Shown here one piece after another: positions 6,536 through 13,165 of a DNA stretch of 16,645 bases. Numbering within the stretch: the first letter of the stretch is position 1; each line of letters begins with the position of its first letter. This DNA is from Candidatus Hydrothermarchaeota archaeon (GTDB lineage: Archaea; Hydrothermarchaeota; Hydrothermarchaeia; Hydrothermarchaeales; BMS3B): positions 1-16,645 of the forward strand of contig WANG01000102.1 in the NCBI GenBank assembly GCA_015521945.1, in the 5' to 3' direction. Position numbers and translations under genes: made by a program. The notes under the pieces are model-generated. The model saw only the letters and a list, made by a program, of their open reading frames with translations. It searched no databases and was not told the origin of the DNA.

Positions 6536-8189
6536 CCTTTGGCACCGCTCCCCGGCTGCCAAGCGCCTCAAGCTCCAGCTCAAGGGCTGCCACAGGGTAC
6601 TCAAGCTCAAACCTCTCAAGCACCTCTGGGTGCACCTCCCCCAGCACGCCTGCAAGCCTTCCAGACACCACCACCGCGGCGCACCTGCCCTTCAGGAAGG
6701 CACCGTCCTCATGGGGCACGAACTCAGCCTCAGCACCGAAATCCCTGAGCACCCCCTGGGCAATTCCCCTGATCTCCGCAAACCCAGCCTTTGCGTGAAT
6801 CACCGCCATCGCCACCCTCCTGCGCCTCTCCACCCTGCCATCATCCAGGAGAAGCACGTCCCCTGCCTCAAATATCCGCTGCGGAAGCTCGTGGTGCCGG
6901 TTCTGCCTCAGGGTTGCCAGCAGCTTCGGCAGCAGGGAGGTTCGCACGATGGTGTGCTCCTCGCTTATCGGGTTGCTCACCTCCACCGCCTCTCCGGACC
7001 TGCGCATGCTCATGAAGTTCTCCCCGGGGTTGCTCAGCATCAGGTTGAGCACCTCGGTGAACCCGTACCCCGGGAGGAGCGCCCTGAGCTTCTGCTCCAG
7101 CGCCTCCGCCTCAAGCTCCACTCCCGCCGAGGGTATCTCCGGGAGAGCCTCCGGCAGCCTCTCATACCCGTACCCTATGGCAACATCCTCCACCAGGTCA
7201 ATCAGGTGCAGTATATCGCAGCGGTAGCAGGGCACCCTCACCCTCACTCGCCCCCCCTCAGCCTCGGCACCGTACCCCATCCTCCTCAGGCTCTCCACCA
7301 CCTCCTCCTCCCCGATGCCGAAGCCCAGCATCCTGCGCACGTACCCAACCTCCAGCACCATCTCCTCGGGCTCAAGCTCCGGGGTAACCTCGGTGAGCTC
7401 CGGGTAGAGCACCTCCACCTTCCTCAGCCCGAACCCCCGCTCACCCATGGCGGTGGCAATGACATTCAGGGCGTGCTTGACAGCCCTCCTGTCCGTACCC
7501 GTGACCTCAATCAGCAGGTGCTCGCTCTCCTCCGTGACCCTGGTCAGCTCCGAGTTTATCACCGGGGGCAGGCTGAGCACCTTTCCCTCGGAATCCAGCA
7601 CCACCGGCACCCTGGAGCCCCTCAGTATGTGCCCGTACTCCCTCCCCTTCGGGTGCTCCCGCAGCACCTCGGCGAGGCTCATCTCCCTGCTCTCCCCCAG
7701 GGGCACAAACCTCAGCTCCTCCCCCCCGGCGGCAGCATACCTCAGCGGGGGCTCAACCTCCCGCAGGTCGTGCACCCCTATGGACGCCCTCCTCCTGTTC
7801 CTCCCCAGCGCCCAGTGCAGCTTCTCCTGCAGCTCCATGAGCTCCCCCACCAGCTCACCATCAAGCTTAGCATTCAGCACCTCGCAGCAGGCGATGAAGG
7901 GGCGCACCCCCTCAACCCCCCTATCCACCCGCATCTGCACCTCTGGCTCCTCCGCGGTGTACTCCCGCAGCCCCGGCTCAATACCGAAGAAGGCTCTGTA
8001 GGCTCTCGCCACCCCCTCCACCGAGTACAGGTCAGGCCGGTTGGGGAAGTACTCCACGTACACGTGCTCCCCCTCCACCTCCTCCACATCGCACCCCAGC
8101 ATGGGCATCCTCTCCAGCAGCTCCTCCGTGCTAACCTCCACCCCCAGCATCCTCCTGAGCTCCCTCAGCCTGAGCTTCACCACCGGCAC
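6531..8189 (-). CDS. pheT: Phenylalanyl-tRNA synthetase, beta subunit (archaeal type)
   Basis: Non-catalytic subunit of the alpha2-beta2 synthetase that charges tRNA-Phe; it carries tRNA binding and, in the B3/B4 domain, editing. The 552-residue length is normal for the archaeal form. Domain marks: NRPDLYSVEG at 50-59, the B3/B4 region at about 95-250 with RNRRRASIGVHDL (130-142) and LPPVINSELTRV (207-218), the B5 domain at about 275-345 ending DLVEDVAIGYGYERLPE, and the catalytic-like core at about 355-545 with EVSNPISEEHTIVRTSLLP (403-421). There is no bacterial EMAP-like insert or C-terminal ferredoxin-fold anticodon domain. The start is GTG at 8187-8189, directly after the pheS stop, with GAGGTGAGG just upstream in the end of pheS: tight translational coupling. 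Confidence 0.97.
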   Translation of the reverse strand: MPVVKLRLRELRRMLGVEVSTEELLERMPMLGCDVEEVEGEHVYVEYFPNRPDLYSVEGVARAYRAFFGIEPGLREYTAEEPEVQMRVDRGVEGVRPFIACCEVLNAKLDGELVGELMELQEKLHWALGRNRRRASIGVHDLREVEPPLRYAAAGGEELRFVPLGESREMSLAEVLREHPKGREYGHILRGSRVPVVLDSEGKVLSLPPVINSELTRVTEESEHLLIEVTGTDRRAVKHALNVIATAMGERGFGLRKVEVLYPELTEVTPELEPEEMVLEVGYVRRMLGFGIGEEEVVESLRRMGYGAEAEGGRVRVRVPCYRCDILHLIDLVEDVAIGYGYERLPEALPEIPSAGVELEAEALEQKLRALLPGYGFTEVLNLMLSNPGENFMSMRRSGEAVEVSNPISEEHTIVRTSLLPKLLATLRQNRHHELPQRIFEAGDVLLLDDGRVERRRRVAMAVIHAKAGFAEIRGIAQGVLRDFGAEAEFVPHEDGAFLKGRCAAVVVSGRLAGVLGEVHPEVLERFELEYPVAALELELEALGSRGAVPKV

Positions 8190-9659
8190 CTACCTCACCT
8201 CCCGGCTCTGAATCCAGGGAATCTCCCCCATGTACAGCATGCGGATATCCTCAATGCCCAGCCTGAGCATCGCAAGCCGCTCCACCCCCAGCCCCCAGGC
8301 GAGCACCGGCACCCTGATTCCAAGGGGCTCCGTAACCTCCGGCCTGAAGATTCCCGCACCCCCCAGCTCAAGCCACCTCCCCCTGTCCTCAAGGTACACC
8401 TCCACCTCCAGGCTGGGCTCCGTGTACGGGAAGTAGCCAGGGCGGAAGCGCAGCCTCTCAAAGCCCATCCTCCTGTAGAACTCCCTGAGTATCCCCAGCA
8501 GGTGGGCAAACCCCACCTCTCCCGCCACGATTCCCTCAACCTGGTGGAACTCCGGCAGGTGGCGGTAGGTTATGCGCTCCTTCCTGAACACCCTGCCTAT
8601 GCAGAAAACCTTTGCCGGAAGCTCGGGCGACGAGGCGAGGTAGCGTATGGTGGTGGAGGTGGTGTGGGTCCTGAGGAGCGCCCTCTCAGCCTCCCTCCTG
8701 CTCCACTCCCTTCCCCATCCCCTTGAGCCCTCAAGCTCTCCTGTATGAGCCCTCCTCACAGCCTCCACCACCTCCTCCCCCGGAAGCTCCATGCGCTCCG
8801 GCTTTGCCAAGTAGAAGGTGTCCTGCATCTCCCTGGCGGGATGCTCCTGGGGCACGAAGAGGGCATCAAAGTTCCAGAAGGCAGACTCAACCAGAGGACC
8901 CTCAATCTCCCTGAAGCCCATCTGCAGGAATATTGAGCGAATCTCGTCCATTATCCTCCTGAGGGGGTGCAGCTTCGCCGGCAGAACCTCGGGGGCTGGC
9001 AGGGTGACATCGTAGGCTCTGAACCTCTTCCCCCTCCAGCTCCCGGTGCGCAGCATTTCATGGGTGAGCTGGGACTCCCCCGCCTCCGCCTCAGCCGCCT
9101 GACGCCGCCCCTCCTGCGTGAGCATGACCCTGCGGCTCCTGAGCTCTCTGAGCACCACCACCTCCCCCCTGCGGCGCAGCAGCTCAAGCGCCTTCCTCTC
9201 CTCCTCCGTGAGGGCGCTCACCCTCACCGCCCCCCTGCCCAGCCTCTCAAGCAGCACCTCATCCGGGGTCTTCTCACCCGACGCCCCCGCTTCGGTGAGC
9301 TCCACCACACCCTCTGAGATTCTCGCCAGCCCCTTGCGCGCCAGCCACCCCAGAGCTATCTTCGCCTGCCTCCCCAGCACCCTGCCGAGCTCCTCAACCC
9401 CCATCCTGCCCCCACTCTCCATTAGCACCTCCACCGCTCTGCGCTCCGGCAGCCCCTTCTCCAGGTACTCCCTTCCCTCCTCCCCCAGCTCCACGAGGTA
9501 GTCAGCCTCCTCCTGCACCCTCACCAGTCCCTTCCGCACCAGCCAGTAAACAGCCCTGTTTACCGCATTCTCGCTAAGCCCCGTGCGCTCCACCAGCTCC
9601 GAAATCTCCGCCTCCCCCTCCACAGCCCTCAGAACGAGCGCCTCATTCCTGCTCAGCAC
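8190..9659 (-). CDS. pheS: Phenylalanyl-tRNA synthetase, alpha subunit (archaeal/eukaryal type)
   Basis: Catalytic subunit charging tRNA-Phe. The 489 residues hold an N-terminal part of about 200 residues with repeated winged-helix-like segments (for example ISELVERTGLSENAVNRAVYWL at 19-40), which bind tRNA in the archaeal/eukaryal form. The class II core follows: motif 1 near 231-262, ending in the conserved EGPLVESAFWNFDALFVPQEHPAREMQDTFY segment; motif 2 at 352-375 with GRVFRKERITYRHLPEFHQ; and motif 3 at 434-465 with GAGIFRPEV and GLGVERLAML. The start is GTG at 9657-9659, two bases after the upstream stop, with GGAGGAG about ten bases ahead inside the previous gene. It is the middle gene of a three-gene operon with the small membrane protein and pheT. 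Confidence 0.97.
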   Translation of the reverse strand: MLSRNEALVLRAVEGEAEISELVERTGLSENAVNRAVYWLVRKGLVRVQEEADYLVELGEEGREYLEKGLPERRAVEVLMESGGRMGVEELGRVLGRQAKIALGWLARKGLARISEGVVELTEAGASGEKTPDEVLLERLGRGAVRVSALTEEERKALELLRRRGEVVVLRELRSRRVMLTQEGRRQAAEAEAGESQLTHEMLRTGSWRGKRFRAYDVTLPAPEVLPAKLHPLRRIMDEIRSIFLQMGFREIEGPLVESAFWNFDALFVPQEHPAREMQDTFYLAKPERMELPGEEVVEAVRRAHTGELEGSRGWGREWSRREAERALLRTHTTSTTIRYLASSPELPAKVFCIGRVFRKERITYRHLPEFHQVEGIVAGEVGFAHLLGILREFYRRMGFERLRFRPGYFPYTEPSLEVEVYLEDRGRWLELGGAGIFRPEVTEPLGIRVPVLAWGLGVERLAMLRLGIEDIRMLYMGEIPWIQSREVR

Positions 9660-9661
9660 GC

Positions 9662-9895
9662 CTACTCCTCCTCAAGGTAGAGCACCGCAACAAGCATGGA
9701 GAGCACGCCCAGGGCGATGTAGCTCTTCAGGTCGCCGCTTCCCGTGACCACCGCACGCATCGCCAGGATGCTGAAGAGCACCCCGATTCCCGAGAACAGC
9801 AGGAAGAGCTGCTCCGCATCCAGCTCCTTCTCCAGCAGGTACTTCGCAGCCACCACCATCGCCACGCCCACGGCGAGAACCAGCATCGGGTTCAT
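9662..9895 (-). CDS. Small three-helix membrane protein heading the pheST operon
   Basis: A 77-residue hydrophobic protein with predicted helices at about 2-20, 29-50 and 57-74, joined by short charged turns (EKELDAEQ; TGSGDLKS) and ending in LEEE. I recognise no family. The stop is two bases before the pheS GTG, and the pheS Shine-Dalgarno lies in its last codons, so translation of pheS probably depends on this gene. A TATA box TTTATAT (9921-9927 on the minus strand) is centred about 29 bases ahead of the ATG, and there is no Shine-Dalgarno, so the message is probably leaderless or nearly so. It may be a small membrane protein carried along with housekeeping genes, or it may act chiefly by controlling pheST translation (inference). 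Confidence 0.78.
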   Translation of the reverse strand: MNPMLVLAVGVAMVVAAKYLLEKELDAEQLFLLFSGIGVLFSILAMRAVVTGSGDLKSYIALGVLSMLVAVLYLEEE

Positions 9896-9920
9896 GTGGG
9901 AGAAATTGATAGGCGGGGGA

Positions 9921-9927
9921 ATATAAA
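9921..9927 (-). promoter_or_regulatory. TATA box of the small membrane protein-pheS-pheT operon
   Basis: Minus-strand TTTATAT, centred about 29 bases upstream of the ATG at 9895. It is about 20 bases from the rightward TATA box of the divergent DUF63 gene, arranged back to back. Confidence 0.65.
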
Positions 9928-9940
9928 TCTATGCACAACC

Positions 9941-9947
9941 TATATAT
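9941..9947 (+). promoter_or_regulatory. TATA box of the DUF63 gene
   Basis: TATATAT, preceded by ACC, centred 26 bases before the ATG at 9970. It fixes the start: the in-frame ATG at 9931 lies upstream of the box and cannot be in the transcript. Confidence 0.68.
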
Positions 9948-9969
9948 CTCCTGCCAGCGAGGCAGAGGC

Positions 9970-10734
9970 ATGGCAGTGTACACACCCGCCGACTACCTCA
10001 AGAGCTTCGCAATCCTCCTGCTCATCTTCTGGTTCCTCCGCAGGTACCTCTTCACCAGGGTGCAGATTGACAGGGGCTTCATGCTCGCCCTCATACCCCC
10101 CATAATCTTCGCCATAACCGTGCGCATGCTGGCGGATGCCGGGGTTTACCCGAAGTCGGAGTGGTGGAGCGTCACCCCCGGGATATACGTTCTCGGCGTT
10201 GCCTACGGCTTCATCCTCGTTCGCCTCGCCCTGCTCGCCCAGGAGCGCTGGAGGGTGGAGTACTGGAAGGTGGTGCTCATCCTGGGCGGGCTCACCCTGC
10301 CCCCCTTCCTGGTGCAGCTCCTCGCCCAGATGCAGGCGCCCCTCAGGTTCCTCTATCCCTTAGCCCTGGCCGCCGCCGCCACCCTTGCGGTAGCTCTCCC
10401 GGCGCGCCTGCTCGGGGCACGCTTCCTGGGCGGCAGCGGGCTCATGATACTCTTCGCCCACATGCTTGACGCCAGCGGCACCTTTGTGGGCATAGACTAC
10501 TTCGGCTTCGGGGAGGAGCACATCCTCGCGGAGTTCTTCATAAACCTGACGGGAACGGCGCTGGTGATGTACCCCCTGAAGCTTGCGGTGCTCCTGCCGG
10601 TGCTCTACCTGCTGGAGAGGTGGCGGGAGGAGGAGAAGGACACCACCTACTACTGGATGGTAAAGCTCGCCATCTTCATCCTGGGGCTGGGTCCCGGGCT
10701 GAGGAACTCCCTCCTCCTCACCCTCGTGCCTTAG
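9970..10734 (+). CDS. DUF63 family archaeal membrane protein
   Basis: Multi-pass membrane protein of a family found widely in euryarchaea and still without an assigned function. With the start at 9970 it has 254 residues and about seven hydrophobic segments. Family marks: the first segment with PPIIFAI near 43-49, RMLADAGVYPKSEWWSVTPGIY at 52-73, the intramembrane-looking HMLDASGTFVGIDYFGFGEEH at 164-184 (H164, D167), MYPLKLAVLLPVLYLLE at 200-216, and the C-terminal ILGLGPGLRN at 237-246. The message is probably leaderless from the TATA box at 9941-9947. The stop codon overlaps the end of the convergent DUF59-like gene. The conserved His and Asp inside a hydrophobic segment hint at an enzyme or ion site, but no function is established. 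Confidence 0.9.
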   Translation: MAVYTPADYLKSFAILLLIFWFLRRYLFTRVQIDRGFMLALIPPIIFAITVRMLADAGVYPKSEWWSVTPGIYVLGVAYGFILVRLALLAQERWRVEYWKVVLILGGLTLPPFLVQLLAQMQAPLRFLYPLALAAAATLAVALPARLLGARFLGGSGLMILFAHMLDASGTFVGIDYFGFGEEHILAEFFINLTGTALVMYPLKLAVLLPVLYLLERWREEEKDTTYYWMVKLAIFILGLGPGLRNSLLLTLVP

Positions 10735-10961
10735 GCGCTCAGGGAAACCTCAACCTTGGCCCTGCTCACCCACTCAAGCTTCCTGAGCTCCCTCTCCGCG
10801 AGCACCGCGAGCACGAAGGCCTGGGTGCACACGCACTCCTTGGGGCGGCGCAGGACAACGCGCACGCTGCCTTCGTCTATCTCTATGCTCGCCACCATCC
10901 CAGCCTCCACTATGCTCTTCCTGTGGGCTGGAGAAACAACCCTTGAGAGCGCCTCCAGCAC
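10731..10961 (-). CDS. DUF59/MIP18 family protein (iron-sulfur assembly type)
   Basis: Small protein of the MIP18/SufT/PaaD-like family, whose studied members help deliver iron-sulfur clusters to target proteins. The pattern is complete: VLEALSRVVSPAHRKSIVEAGMV, then SIEIDEGSVRVVLRRP, then KECVCTQAF and a final ELRKLEWVSRAKVEV. The usual conserved Cys position reads CVC, and the DPE of the first motif reads SPA. An ATG at 11018 would give 95 residues, but the extra part (GADASSGGSGGRGN) is low in complexity and overlaps pncA by 49 bases. I prefer the GTG at 10961, eight bases after the pncA stop, with TGAGGG six bases ahead, giving 76 residues. It is co-transcribed with pncA; a link between the two is unproven. 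Confidence 0.8.
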   Translation of the reverse strand: MLEALSRVVSPAHRKSIVEAGMVASIEIDEGSVRVVLRRPKECVCTQAFVLAVLAERELRKLEWVSRAKVEVSLSA

Positions 10962-10969
10962 CTCAGCCC

Positions 10970-11482
10970 TCAGATTACCTCTGCCCCCAGAACCTCCTGA
11001 AGATGCATCAGCGCCCATTCCGCCGCCTTCTCATCTATAGCGTGCACGCAGTCCCTGATAACCTTAACCCTGAACCCCAGCATCGCAGCGTCAATGGCTG
11101 TGTGAAACACGCAGATGTTGGTGAGCACCCCGGTGAGGTAAACCTCATCAACGCCCCGCTTCTCCAGCTCATCCTTCAGCCCGGTCTGGAAAAAGCCCGA
11201 GAACTTCCTCTTCTTTATTACCACGTCCTCCTCCCTGCGGTCAAGCTCGTCCACGATTTCCGCGCCCCAGGTGCCCTCCACCGCATGCTCCCCCCACACC
11301 TCAAACTCCTCGTCGCCCTCCGGGTGAGCGTCGCAGATGAAGAAGATGGGCTCGCCCTTCTCCCTGAACTCGGCTATCCAGCGGTTTATCCTGGGTATCA
11401 GCTCCTTAGCTCCAGCCACGGGCAGGGCACCCTCGGGGTACACGAAGTCCTTCAGCATGTCAATTACCAGAAGCGCACGCAT
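10970..11482 (-). CDS. pncA: Nicotinamidase, isochorismatase-like cysteine hydrolase
   Basis: Deaminates nicotinamide to nicotinate, the entry to NAD salvage. The 170-residue protein has the family triad: D8 in VIDMLKDF, K91 in KRKFSGF, and C124 in TGVLTNICVFHTAIDAAMLGF. The last stretch closely resembles the YueJ-type bacterial nicotinamidases. The metal-site region reads CDAHPEGDEEF and then GEHAVEGT, giving D51, H53 and H66 with acidic residues between. This fits the D/H/E/H type with a shorter loop, not the DxHxxxH of classical PncA. The start ATG at 11482 begins the family pattern; the upstream ATG at 11521 lies beyond the TATA box (11505-11512) and is rejected. The message is probably leaderless. 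Neighbouring NAD genes support the call. Another isochorismatase-family hydrolase remains possible. Confidence 0.88.
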   Translation of the reverse strand: MRALLVIDMLKDFVYPEGALPVAGAKELIPRINRWIAEFREKGEPIFFICDAHPEGDEEFEVWGEHAVEGTWGAEIVDELDRREEDVVIKKRKFSGFFQTGLKDELEKRGVDEVYLTGVLTNICVFHTAIDAAMLGFRVKVIRDCVHAIDEKAAEWALMHLQEVLGAEVI

Positions 11483-11504
11483 AACCTTTTTCTTTGCAGG
11501 CGGG

Positions 11505-11512
11505 TATAAAAA
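11505..11512. promoter_or_regulatory. TATA element in the pncA/nadC divergent gap
   Basis: TATAAAAA on the plus strand, TTTTTATA on the minus strand. It is centred 26 bases ahead of the pncA ATG (11482). It is also 29 bases ahead of the second in-frame ATG of nadC (11537), but only eight bases ahead of the first (11516). It is the only good TATA-like site in the gap and may serve both genes. Confidence 0.55.
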
Positions 11513-11515
11513 GGT

Positions 11516-12328
11516 ATGCATCCAGCCCTGAGTGAGATGCTGGAGTTTGTGAGGGAGGACGCTGGCTTCTGGGACGTAACCTCCGAGAGCTTAGTGCCCG
11601 AGGACGCCGAGGCACGTGCCGAGATAGTGGTGAAGCAGGAGTGCGTGGCGGCCGGGCTGAGGGAGCTCAGGGCGCTGTGCAGGCACCTGGGAGTTGAGTG
11701 CACCACCACCGAGGATGGCTCACGGGTGAGCGCCGGCAGCCGGCTGGCAGAGCTTCAGGGAAACGCAAGAACCCTGCTCCTGCTTGAGCGCACCCTGCTG
11801 AACATGCTGATGAGGATGAGCGGAATCGCAACCGCCACACGCAGGCTGGCTGAGGTTGCGGGGAGGTACGGGGTCAGGGTTGCGGGCACCAGGAAGACCA
11901 CCCCGGGCTTCAGGTACTTTGAGAAGCGTGCCATCGCCGTGGGGGGAGGCGACCCCCACCGCTTCCGCCTGGACGATGCCGTGCTCATAAAGCACAACCA
12001 CCTGAGGTTTGTCAGCCTGAGGGAGGCGATACGCCTCGCCAGGGGGGTGAGCTTCACCAAGCTGGTTGAGGTGGAGGTGAGCAGCGTTGAGCAGGCTCTG
12101 CTCGCGGCTGAGGCTGGAGCAGATGCGGTGATGCTGGACAACTTCACCCCCGAGGAGGTGGAGCGGGTGATGGGGGAGATAGGCGGTGTGCTGGTTGAGG
12201 TCTCGGGGGGCATAACCCCGGAGAACATTGAGAGCTACGCCAGGCTGAAGCCCCACGTGATATCCACGAGCTGGATGTGCACCTCCGCCCCCTGGGTGGA
12301 CATGTCAATGCGGATTACGGAACCTTAG
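11516..12328 (+). CDS. nadC: Nicotinate-nucleotide pyrophosphorylase (quinolinate phosphoribosyltransferase)
   Basis: Converts quinolinate and PRPP to NaMN, CO2 and PPi in de novo NAD synthesis. The 270-residue length is normal. Marks: REDAGFWDVTSE at 13-24, ERTLLNMLMRMSGIAT at 91-106, GTRKTTPGFRYFEKRAIAVGGG at 124-145 (R126, K127, K137), HRFRLDDAVLIKHNHL at 148-163 (H148, R149, K159), E187 in VEVEV, and MLDNF at 206-210. The last motif reads ISTSWMCTSAPWVDMS, where the family usually has ISVGxLTHSxxxxDIS, so a Gly and a His are replaced. The ATG at 11516 gives a natural N-terminal helix. The ATG at 11537 (263 residues) fits the TATA spacing better and could be the true start. Divergent from pncA; its stop overlaps the nadX stop. 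Confidence 0.95.
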   Translation: MHPALSEMLEFVREDAGFWDVTSESLVPEDAEARAEIVVKQECVAAGLRELRALCRHLGVECTTTEDGSRVSAGSRLAELQGNARTLLLLERTLLNMLMRMSGIATATRRLAEVAGRYGVRVAGTRKTTPGFRYFEKRAIAVGGGDPHRFRLDDAVLIKHNHLRFVSLREAIRLARGVSFTKLVEVEVSSVEQALLAAEAGADAVMLDNFTPEEVERVMGEIGGVLVEVSGGITPENIESYARLKPHVISTSWMCTSAPWVDMSMRITEP

Positions 12329-13125
12329 CCGAGCTGGAGCACGCTGCTCAGCCTCCGGAGCAGGGCGAGCGCCGAAAGCACGGCAAGCTGGCTGGTTCTG
12401 GGGTTCTCAGGAGATGGGAGGTTCTCGGTTCTGAAGTAAAAGGTGCCGAAGTCTCCCTCGGCGTGAACCTCGTGGATGTTCCTTGAGGCTGCGGGGTCGG
12501 CGTAAATCTCAACCTCGGTCTTCCTCGTGCCGAGCCCCGCGAGGGACACGCTCACGGCAACGTTGATGTTTGCGGGAAAGCCGGAGATAGCCTCAAGGGC
12601 GCTGCCAGCGAATATCCTGCTCCTCTCCTTCAGACCCCGCAGGTCTATGCCCTTCTCAACCACGTAGGGGGAGCCCTCAAGGGCACGGGGTGGCTTGGTG
12701 GTCTTCAGCACCACCCTCCTGAGCTCACCCTCCCTCGCCGCCCGCAGGGCGTCAAGGGCGCCGACGGCTCCGGAGGGTACGTGAACCCTTGAGCCGTGGA
12801 AGCTCTCAACCCGCTCCAGAATTGCAGGGTCGGCGAGGGCTCCGGTGCTCAGCACCACCACCTGCTTGCCGAGCTCAAGCGCGGGGAGGAGCACCCTCCT
12901 TGCGGCACTCACGGAGGCGCACTCCACCAGCACCTCCGCATCGCAGTGGAGCAGCTCCTCCAGCCCTGGAGCAACCTCCGCCCCTGCAAGCCTCGCTGCC
13001 TGGCGGGCACGCTCCTCGCTGAGGTCGTGCACGCACACCACCCTGCCCTCCACCCTGCCGGTGGCGAGGGCTCTTATAATCTGCATCCCTATGGCGCCGC
13101 ATCCGAGCACCGCAATCCCGAGCAT
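12325..13125 (-). CDS. nadX: L-aspartate dehydrogenase
   Basis: NAD(P)-dependent oxidation of aspartate to iminoaspartate, the first step of de novo NAD synthesis in many archaea and Thermotoga, in place of the flavoprotein NadB. The 266 residues show the Rossmann motif VLGCGAIG at 6-13, LVECAS at 66-71, the VLSTGALAD loop at 91-99, PSGAVGALDALRAA at 117-130, KTTKPP at 141-146, FPANINVAVSVSLAG at 183-197, the catalytic-region H218 in NIHEVHAEGDFG, and ENLPSPENPRTSQLAVLSAL near the end. The start ATG at 13125 lies 29 bases from the centre of a minus-strand TATA box (13151-13157), so the message is probably leaderless. It faces nadC tail to tail, with the two stop codons overlapping, and is divergent from the phosphoribosyltransferase gene. 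The NadA that would use its product is not in the window. Confidence 0.95.
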   Translation of the reverse strand: MLGIAVLGCGAIGMQIIRALATGRVEGRVVCVHDLSEERARQAARLAGAEVAPGLEELLHCDAEVLVECASVSAARRVLLPALELGKQVVVLSTGALADPAILERVESFHGSRVHVPSGAVGALDALRAAREGELRRVVLKTTKPPRALEGSPYVVEKGIDLRGLKERSRIFAGSALEAISGFPANINVAVSVSLAGLGTRKTEVEIYADPAASRNIHEVHAEGDFGTFYFRTENLPSPENPRTSQLAVLSALALLRRLSSVLQLG

Positions 13126-13133
13126 GCGGAAAG

Positions 13134-13157
13134 TTTTATTATCTCTGTGCTATATAT
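13134..13157. promoter_or_regulatory. Interleaved divergent promoters of nadX and the nicotinate phosphoribosyltransferase gene
   Basis: The rightward TATA box TTTTATTA (13134-13141) is centred about 28 bases ahead of the ATG at 13166. The leftward box (TATATAT, 13151-13157) is centred 29 bases ahead of the nadX ATG at 13125. Each box lies on the far side of the other, so both promoters occupy the same 40 bases and cannot easily be used at once. Confidence 0.62.
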
Positions 13158-13165
13158 GTTCTCTG

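Noticed and set aside
6630..8726. A 698-codon open frame on the plus strand
   Set aside because: It is antisense to pheT and pheS, rich in His, Pro and Leu, and has no family motifs. It reflects the low frequency of stops opposite GC-rich coding sequence.
9931..9969. Extended DUF63 start at the ATG at 9931
   Set aside because: The extension spans the TATA box at 9941-9947 and cannot be transcribed from it.
12845..13165. Long N-terminal extension of the nicotinate phosphoribosyltransferase frame
   Set aside because: It is antisense to nadX, Ser/Thr/Ala-rich and without homology to the family, and it lies upstream of the TATA box that fits the ATG at 13166.
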